Part shown: positions 58,501 to 64,000 of the stretch, piece after piece
How the letters are laid out: every line of letters begins with the position of its first letter
Position numbering within the stretch: position 1 is the stretch's first letter
Assembly: GCA_900542575.1 (NCBI GenBank)
Contig: UQOE01000002.1
Span: forward strand, 89,562 to 153,561
DNA: 64,000 nucleotides
Direction of reading: 5' to 3'
Source of the DNA: an uncultured Oscillospiraceae bacterium
Lineage (GTDB): Bacteria; Bacillota; Clostridia; Oscillospirales; Acutalibacteraceae
Made by a program: the position numbers and the translations under genes
The notes under the pieces: generated by a model
What the model saw: the letters and a program-made list of their open reading frames with translations, nothing else
Databases searched by the model: none
What the model was told of the DNA's origin: nothing

Positions 58501-59622
58501 ATGGCCCAAACCGACAGCTTTAACTATGCACAATCTATCAAGGCGTGCCTGAATGGTGACGAATCCGCCTTCAACGATCTCTACTTTCACAGTGTAGGGA
58601 TGGTCACGGCTACCTGCCGCAAGTTTATGGGAAACAGCGGCCAGGCGGAAGAGATGGTCCAGGAGACCTATCTCATCATGTATCAGAAGCTGAGTCAGGT
58701 CAAAGAACCGGAAAAATTCATGGGTTGGCTCAACACCGTTGCGCAGAACTGCTGCAAAAAAGAGCTCGACAACCATAAAAAGAAATACCCGGCGACGCCC
58801 ATCGCCGAAGTCTATGACAGCGCCGTCTCCAACGACCAGGTCATGTACATGAGCGGCAGCGGCAACGAAATCAACGCCATGATGGACGACCTCCTGGTCG
58901 ACCGCCTCATGGAGACCCTGGGCGACGAGGAGCGCCGTCTAATTTCGCTCTACTACCAGGGCTATAAGGAGAAAGAGATTGCCGAACAGCTGGAGATTCC
59001 GCTCGGCACCGTAAAGAGCCGTAAGCACTATGCCCTTCAGAAAATGGAGAAGACCGCAAGTGCCATGGAACAGCGCGACGAGATCAATCTCCACGGCTTT
59101 ACCTTCCCCGCCCTCTTCGAAAACATGGTGCTTCTGCGCCGCATTCATCAGGGGCTTGGATGGGAACCCGCACCGGCGGCTGTCTCCGCAGGCAGCGGCC
59201 AGACTTTTACCGCCGAGCAGAAGGCGCCCGCCGCCGGCAGCACGGTCAATGCAGCAAGAGCGGTACCACGTTCCCACATGATTTTCCGCTGGATTGCCCT
59301 TGCTATCTCCATCGGCATTGTTGCAGCAGTCATCGGCACAGTGGTTCATCATTACAGCGGCGGCAACGCGCCGCGCCGGAGCAGCAGCGCCGTCAGCAGC
59401 AGTGCCAGAAATAGCCGCACGGGACAGCAGCGTTCCGGCAGAAACGGCCAAAATTCCACGACCCGGAATATTCAGTCCGTCCAGCCGACCGGCGGAAATA
59501 ATGCCGGCGCCGGCGCCAATCGTGCAAGGGGTAACACGCCGGCAACCCAGGCCACGAGCCAGCCGGCTCCCACGACGACACGGGATGACCGAATCATCAG
59601 CTATAATGTTGGCGGGAATTAA
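58501..59622 (+). CDS. Membrane-tethered sigma-70 family factor, copy 3
   Basis: 373 residues with the same plan as copy 2: region 2 (ESAFNDLYFHS, EEMVQETYLIMYQKL), region 4 (EKEIAEQLEIPLGTVKSRKH), linker LHGFTFPALF near 197, membrane helix near 260-282 (RWIALAISIGIVAAVIGTVV) and an outer Ser/Arg/Asn/Thr-rich tail ending DDRIISYNVGGN. The shared DDR-x-aliphatic ending with copy 2 suggests the extreme C-terminus is functional. Followed by the terminator at 59643. Confidence 0.88.
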   Translation: MAQTDSFNYAQSIKACLNGDESAFNDLYFHSVGMVTATCRKFMGNSGQAEEMVQETYLIMYQKLSQVKEPEKFMGWLNTVAQNCCKKELDNHKKKYPATPIAEVYDSAVSNDQVMYMSGSGNEINAMMDDLLVDRLMETLGDEERRLISLYYQGYKEKEIAEQLEIPLGTVKSRKHYALQKMEKTASAMEQRDEINLHGFTFPALFENMVLLRRIHQGLGWEPAPAAVSAGSGQTFTAEQKAPAAGSTVNAARAVPRSHMIFRWIALAISIGIVAAVIGTVVHHYSGGNAPRRSSSAVSSSARNSRTGQQRSGRNGQNSTTRNIQSVQPTGGNNAGAGANRARGNTPATQATSQPAPTTTRDDRIISYNVGGN

Positions 59623-59642
59623 CATCTGAAATACACGAAAAG

Positions 59643-59676
59643 GACCGCTGCAGGAGTGCCTGCAGCGGTCTTTTTT
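59643..59676 (+). terminator. Terminator after the sigma array
   Basis: Perfect 12-bp stem GACCGCTGCAGG/CCTGCAGCGGTC with loop AGTG, then six T. Confidence 0.95.
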
Positions 59677-60028
59677 CTTGCTGATATGGGGATTATGGAC
59701 TTCACGAGGAGCTTTTCCCCGCCGAGCCGCCGCTCACGGGGAAATATTAAATTTTTGAGCGGCTATCCCCGGAGATTTCGCCCTGTTTCCGCTCAAAATC
59801 GGCTTCTCGACGGTCGACTGCGGGGTAGACTTTGATATTCCAGCATCCTTCCCCACTTTTGATACAAAATTCCCGGGTATGTCTCAAACAAAAGAGTAAC
59901 TATACCCGTTAACAGGAATCATTCTGAATTGTGTGCGAAATGCCGGTTGATTCGGACGAAAATAATTTTCTTCCCTCCCGCGCATGGCCGCCTGCACAAA
60001 GAAAGATTTTGACCCAAGTCACCCTGTC
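59677..60028. other. Gene-free stretch between sigma array and exported-protein genes
   Basis: No coding sequence recognised. It holds an inverted repeat TTTTGAGCGG (59753-59762) and CCGCTCAAAA (59789-59798) with 26 nt between; no U-run follows, so it is not a clear terminator for the minus-strand genes. Nothing else is seen. Confidence 0.55.
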
Positions 60029-60931
60029 TCACGCCTCCGCGTGCCGGTTCGTCAGCACGGCAAGGCAGCTGACCGACGTGTCGGAACCGGTGTAGAGATC
60101 TTCCATGTTCAGGTCGTACCAGGTACCCGGATCGAACACGATGCCAAAATAGGCGGCTTCGCCTTTGTTCAGGCGGATCGGGCCGCGGAAATAGGTGGAG
60201 TCGCCGACATAGCCGCCGGCGTAGACCGTGCTGCCGTCTTTCGCACGAAGTTCGAACTGTTCAAACCCGTCAATGGTGTAGGACGAGTCACCTGTGTACT
60301 CCACTTCAAAGTAAACCATGGCATAGTCCCCGACGTGGACGAAGGCCAGCGGGTAGAAGACCGCGCTGGTATCCCGATCGAAGCTGCGCCGCTGGGAGTT
60401 GAAGTAGTTGGGGCTCAGGTCGAAGAACGTCCTGCCGGGCACCGTCTGCCCGCCTGTTTTCGCAAGCTGTGCCTGCATGGCGGGCGTCGGCCGGGTGACC
60501 TCGGCCCAGTGGGGCGGCAGGGAGTTGATCAGCGCGTTGTGGAGAAGCTGGAAGTCGAAGCGCTTCAGGACAATTCGGATCTCCTCCTGCGCCGGGGTCG
60601 GTTCCACCCCGCGCCGCAGCGCGGTGATGACATTTTCTGCCTCTTCCCAGGCAGCTGCGCCGATCAGCGCCCGCTGCGCCGCCAGGGCAGCCGCCAGCGC
60701 CCATGTCTCCGGCTGTGCCCGAAACTCCGGGACAAGCGACCGCCGGTTCACCTCGGCGGTGGCGGTATAGATGTTCTGGATCAGCTCCCGGTCCAGCGCG
60801 ATCAGCTCGCCCAGCGTCGCCTGCTCCCCGCTCGATTCACGGCTCTTCTCGGCTGCGGATGCGGCCGGTGTGCAGATGGCCGCCGTCAGAATTGCGGCGA
60901 GCACCCATGCCAAAATACGTCGAATTCTCAT
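60029..60931 (-). CDS. Exported protein family, copy 1
   Basis: 300 residues. Sec signal peptide with cleavage near ASA-AEK (about residue 27). N-terminal helical half (GEQATLGELIALDRELIQNIY; PTPAQEEIRIVLKRFDF) and a C-terminal beta-rich half with the family core VYAGGY, RGPIRLNKGEAAYF and FDPGTWYDL near 255-280. No anchor motif, so released or loosely wall-bound. No known family recognised. AGGAG precedes the ATG; last gene of the tight f-e-d unit (11 bp after copy 2). Confidence 0.8.
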   Translation of the reverse strand: MRIRRILAWVLAAILTAAICTPAASAAEKSRESSGEQATLGELIALDRELIQNIYTATAEVNRRSLVPEFRAQPETWALAAALAAQRALIGAAAWEEAENVITALRRGVEPTPAQEEIRIVLKRFDFQLLHNALINSLPPHWAEVTRPTPAMQAQLAKTGGQTVPGRTFFDLSPNYFNSQRRSFDRDTSAVFYPLAFVHVGDYAMVYFEVEYTGDSSYTIDGFEQFELRAKDGSTVYAGGYVGDSTYFRGPIRLNKGEAAYFGIVFDPGTWYDLNMEDLYTGSDTSVSCLAVLTNRHAEA

Positions 60932-60942
60932 AATCTCTCCTG

Positions 60943-61887
60943 TTACGCCGCCTCGGCGTTGTGGTTCGTAAGGGTGACCTGGACAGCACAGTTGGCATCG
61001 CCATTTGCATCGTAAAGATCGGCGAAGTCGAGGTCGTACCAGGTACCCGGATCAAAGACGACAATAAAGTAGGCAGATTCGCCTTTATTAACCTGGATCG
61101 GCCCGCGGAAGAAGGAACTTCCATAGTCCCCGCCGACTGTGCCGCCGGCAAAGGTCATGCCGCTCCGCTTGTCCTTCAGCTCAATCTGGGAAATGCCATC
61201 GATCGTAAGCGAAGTATTGCCTTTGTAAACCACCTGGAAAAAGATGGCGGCGTAGCCCACTCCGGGCAGGAAGATACACTCCGGATAAAAAACGTAGTTC
61301 GAGTTGGTATCAATCGCCTGCTGATGACCCTGCAGCCAGTTTTCAATCTGCATATTGGGTGCCCAGGTAAACATCTGATCGGAATGGCGGGTCTGTCCGC
61401 TGCTCTTTACGAGCTCCTCCCGGACCCCATCCGAAGGCTCCCCAATTTCAAGCCAGTGGCCGGGCAGGGAATTTTTGATTCCGTTCCGGTAGATCTCCAG
61501 ATCGAATTGGGAGATGGCCAGCTTTACCTGCTCCTGCGCCGGGGTCGGTTCCCGTCCCTGTTGCAGGGCATTCATGACATTTTGTGCCTCCGACCAGGCG
61601 GCCCAGCCGATCAGGGCTTTCTGCGAAGCGAGCATGCCGGCGAGCGCCCAGCCTTCGGGGTTTTCCTGGAAGGAGGGCACAATGGTCTTCGGCAAGTCAC
61701 TGCGCAGTTCCGTGTACATGTTCTGCATGAGCTCCCGGTCCATGTCGATGAGCTCTCCCAGCGTCGCCTGCTGCTGACGCGGGTCCTGAACGGCCTCCGC
61801 GGCCGAGACGGCCGGGGCGCCGAGCGCTGCGGTCAATAGAAGCGCCAGAAACAGCGCCAGGATGCGATGTGTCGATTTTGTTCTCAT
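60943..61887 (-). CDS. Exported protein family, copy 2
   Basis: 314 residues. Signal peptide (RILALFLALLLTAALGAPAVSA) then the same two-part plan: QQATLGELIDMDRELMQNMY, PTPAQEQVKLAISQFDLE, and the core RGPIQVNKGESAYF with FDPGTWYDL. Starts 13 bp after copy 3 with GAGGAG upstream, so cotranscribed. Function unknown. Confidence 0.8.
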   Translation of the reverse strand: MRTKSTHRILALFLALLLTAALGAPAVSAAEAVQDPRQQQATLGELIDMDRELMQNMYTELRSDLPKTIVPSFQENPEGWALAGMLASQKALIGWAAWSEAQNVMNALQQGREPTPAQEQVKLAISQFDLEIYRNGIKNSLPGHWLEIGEPSDGVREELVKSSGQTRHSDQMFTWAPNMQIENWLQGHQQAIDTNSNYVFYPECIFLPGVGYAAIFFQVVYKGNTSLTIDGISQIELKDKRSGMTFAGGTVGGDYGSSFFRGPIQVNKGESAYFIVVFDPGTWYDLDFADLYDANGDANCAVQVTLTNHNAEAA

Positions 61888-61900
61888 ATTTCTCTTCTCC

Positions 61901-62836
61901 TCAAGATTCCGGATGGTTGATCATTTTCATCTGCACAGCGAATTGCTGCTTCCCGTCTGCCCCGTACAGGGAATCAAACGAGAGATCGTACCAGGTGCCC
62001 GGATCAAACAGCACGGCAAAATAGGCCGATTCGCCGGAGTGGACCTGGATTGGCTGACGGAAATAGATATTGCTGTCTCCGATCGGATACCCGCCTGCAT
62101 AGACGGTGCTTCCTGTCAGGTCCTGAATCTGTATTTCCGAAAAGCCGTCGATATTTATTGTTCCGGTGCCGTTATAGACCACCCGGAAAGTCATCATCTG
62201 ATAACCATTGGTATAGATGTCAAACATCGGGTAAAAATATATCGGGATGGATGCATCTACATCGTAATGCAGTCCGCCTTCTGTATTTTGAAACAGATGC
62301 TGATTCATGGCAAAAGATGTGGAACTGTCTCCGTGTACCGTCTGGCCGCCGCTTTTCTTCAGCTGCCTGCGCATAGCATCGTTCGGCTCCGAGACCTCTG
62401 ACCAGCGGGCCGGTACGGAGTTCATTAATACATCGTGCAGCCAATAGAGATCCAGCTCGCGGATGATAAGTTTGATCTGCTCCGCCGCAAGAGTCGGCTC
62501 TTTCCCTTCTCTCAGGCTCTCCGTCACATTTCGGAACTGCGCCCGCGATGCTTCCTCCACCAGCATCTGCTGGGAGACGAGGACCGCGGCGAGCGCCGCG
62601 AGTTCAGTGTGCTCATTCCAGGCCGGCAGTGAAGACTGCTTCCCGGCCTTTTCCATAGCCTGATAGACCCCTTCCAGATAGGCGCGGTCCAGCGCAATCA
62701 GCTCTCCCAGCGTCGCCCGCTCCCCGCTCGATTCCCCGTTATTCCCGGACGCCGCCAGTGCAGGCACACAGGCAGACAGCGAGACAAGCAATGCCAGCAG
62801 CACGGCCAGTACCCGTCGTTGTGGTTTTTGTTTCAT
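61901..62836 (-). CDS. Exported protein family, copy 3
   Basis: 311 residues from ATG 62836. Signal peptide with likely cleavage at ALA-ASG near residue 30; an LSAC lipobox-like run inside it makes lipid anchoring a minor alternative. GERATLGELIALDRAYLEGVY, TLAAEQIKLIIRELDLY and the core VYAGGY, RQPIQVHSGESAYF, FDPGTWYDL are all present. AGGAGGGGG lies upstream; a TTG 6 bp earlier is a possible start. A TATAAT lies about 30 bp upstream, just after the copy 4 terminator. Confidence 0.8.
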   Translation of the reverse strand: MKQKPQRRVLAVLLALLVSLSACVPALAASGNNGESSGERATLGELIALDRAYLEGVYQAMEKAGKQSSLPAWNEHTELAALAAVLVSQQMLVEEASRAQFRNVTESLREGKEPTLAAEQIKLIIRELDLYWLHDVLMNSVPARWSEVSEPNDAMRRQLKKSGGQTVHGDSSTSFAMNQHLFQNTEGGLHYDVDASIPIYFYPMFDIYTNGYQMMTFRVVYNGTGTINIDGFSEIQIQDLTGSTVYAGGYPIGDSNIYFRQPIQVHSGESAYFAVLFDPGTWYDLSFDSLYGADGKQQFAVQMKMINHPES

Positions 62837-62885
62837 AGTCAATTCCCCCTCCTAAGTATGAAACTATTATATCGAAATAACGAAC

Positions 62886-62914
62886 AAAAAACAGCCTGAC
62901 GTTCGTCAGGCTGT
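62886..62914 (-). terminator. Terminator after exported copy 4
   Basis: Minus strand: perfect 11-bp stem ACAGCCTGACG/CGTCAGGCTGT with a 2-nt gap (effective loop of 4), then TTTTTTG. Confidence 0.9.
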
Positions 62915-62941
62915 TTCGGTAAAGAAGAAGGATTCGAATGT

Positions 62942-63892
62942 TCAGCTTTCCCAGTTCGGGTTTGAAATGGTAATCGTGCACTGGTAGTCCATGCTGTCCG
63001 AGGCGTCCTCAAAAGCCATATCGTTCCAGGTTGTCGGATCGAAAATCAGAGCAAAGTAAGTGGTCTCATTTGGGTACAGACGGATAGGTGTATCAAAGTA
63101 TTGGGGATCGGTATAGCCTCCGGCGTACACCTTGGAGCCATCCCGGTTGCTGATCACAATTTTGGAGATGCCGTTAATGGTGGCCGTCCTGTTCCCGACA
63201 TAAAAGACCTGCATAAACAGGATCGCATAGCCGCGGCCGACATAATTCATCCGCGGATAGAGAAGCAGGTTCTGATATTGATCCCGGTTAAAGTGCTCCA
63301 CCCGATCGCCGTAATAGATAACGTAATTGTTTTTGTTGACGCCGATGGAATCCAGCCCGTTTTTCAGGGAGTAGAGCCCGTTTTTCCCGAGTTTGGACTG
63401 CAGCGTCTGCGTCTGGAACTCCGGCGAAGGCCTGGTCACTTCCGTCCAGTGCTCCGGGAATGCCGTCTCCACCATGTCATGGTCCTAAATGCGCCTGGAA
63501 ATTTTGTCTGCTTCCACATCTTTCAAATCCGACAGCAAACGGTTGACCGTCAGCGAATCACCGGCTTCCAGGCTGTCGAGCATATTCTGCAGGTCGGACT
63601 TGACATAATAGCGGGCAACATCATTTACCCAATTCGTGTCGTCCCAAAGAAGGCTTACTGTGTCCGCTGTATTCGAAAGAGAAGGATCCGTCCCCAGTTT
63701 CTTTTTGATTTCGTTCGGGTAATAAGAGTCTTTTTGAATCTTCTGTCCAATTTCCATCATATCTTCCAGGCCTTCCAGTTCAGAGCCCGGTGAAGGCGCC
63801 ACCCGCGTCAGCTGGTCCGCGGCCAGCGCCGGCACACAGACGGCGGCCGCCAGAAGTAGCGCCAGCAGGAATGCCGTTATTTTTCGACACAT
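62942..63892 (-). pseudogene. Exported protein family, copy 4, with in-frame TAG
   Basis: One reading frame from ATG 63892 to 62942 interrupted by a single TAG at 63487-63485. The N-terminal 135 residues carry a signal peptide (cleavage near ALA-ADQ); the part after the stop starts DHDMVETAFPEHWTEV, aligning with LPPHWAEV and LPGHWLEI of the other copies, and has the core VYAGGY, DTPIRLYPNETTYF and FDPTTWND. Total length (about 316 codons) equals the other copies. It is the most divergent copy, is a separate unit with its own terminator, and is probably inactive or truncated. Confidence 0.75.
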
Positions 63893-63940
63893 TTGTTCCA
63901 CCTCGCTTTTGCAAATAGTGAGGTTGCTCCTGGCAATTTG

Positions 63941-64000
63941 GTTCAAATCGCGTCCACCCGTAAAACGGGTGGTTCGCTCTAAGCCTGTAAGGCTTTGAAC
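63941..64000 (-). mobile_element. Possible end of an IS200/IS605-type element
   Basis: Two hairpins lie side by side: CCACCCG-TAAAA-CGGGTGG (63954-63972) and AAGCCT-GTA-AGGCTT (63981-63995), joined by TTCGCTCT. Subterminal hairpins of this form, read on the minus strand, resemble the 3' end and guide-RNA scaffold of TnpB-carrying elements. The rest would lie outside the window, so this is based on form alone. Confidence 0.4.

Noticed and set aside
55555..63892. Alternative genetic code explaining in-frame TGA and TAG
   Set aside because: Both codons end many intact genes in the window, often in 4-bp ATGA overlaps for TGA, and TAG ends trkH and the NusG-II gene, so the standard bacterial code holds.
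63936..63960. GGTTCAAATCG considered as a tRNA T-loop
   Set aside because: The flanking bases do not form a T-stem, and no acceptor or anticodon arm can be drawn; the nearby hairpins fit a mobile-element end better.

Overview
The window looks like a chromosomal segment of an anaerobic Gram-positive bacterium of class Clostridia, most likely the Oscillospiraceae/Ruminococcaceae side. The evidence is a complete Rnf ferredoxin:NAD+ complex in the clostridial order CDGEAB, McsA/McsB protein-arginine kinase genes, the rimP-nusA-rnpM-ylxQ-infB-rbfA block, a WalJ-RlmH pair, an iron-sulfur serine dehydratase of the two-subunit type, and consensus sigma-A promoters. No rRNA, tRNA or CRISPR array was recognised. 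The species assignment is inference; no search was run.

Layout. 1-6.3 kb (minus): one transcription/translation operon read from a clear promoter at 6243-6271, running rimP, nusA, rnpM, ylxQ, infB, rbfA, nrnA and the first 16 codons of truB. 6.3-14.4 kb: proS, acpP, a short-chain dehydrogenase, GTP-type PEP carboxykinase, a membrane glycosyltransferase and mcsA-mcsB. 14.5-21.1 kb (plus): a NusG-domain-II protein, a Gx transporter and rnfCDGEAB. 21-25.2 kb: serine degradation (sdaAB-sdaAA, minus) facing away from serine synthesis (serC-serA, plus). 25.3-36.1 kb (minus mostly): AEC transporter, small lipoprotein, a ruined TetR gene, murA-walJ-rlmH plus a strange charged membrane protein, a lipase-like hydrolase, and murE-femX-rluA. 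36.2-46.1 kb (plus): valS, a Trk potassium system ending in a kinase-dead KdpD-like protein, trmL, pgk-tpiA and a frameshifted acetyltransferase.

46-64 kb is an accessory-looking zone rich in tandem duplicates: a two-component system with a YgjP-like peptidase, two metallophosphoesterases (one cytoplasmic, one exported), two zinc-ribbon membrane proteins, an unrecognised 308-residue protein, three sigma-70-family genes of which the two intact copies carry one membrane helix and a low-complexity outer tail, and four related exported proteins of unknown function. A small KsgA-like methyltransferase lies inside the sigma array. The right edge carries hairpins that resemble the end of an IS200/IS605-type element.

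The best candidate for an undescribed system is the array of membrane-tethered sigma factors at 55.5-59.6 kb, facing the exported-protein family at 60-63.9 kb. The first sigma copy is cut from its membrane anchor by an in-frame TGA, and the fourth exported copy carries an in-frame TAG. A functional link between the two families is inference from position only.
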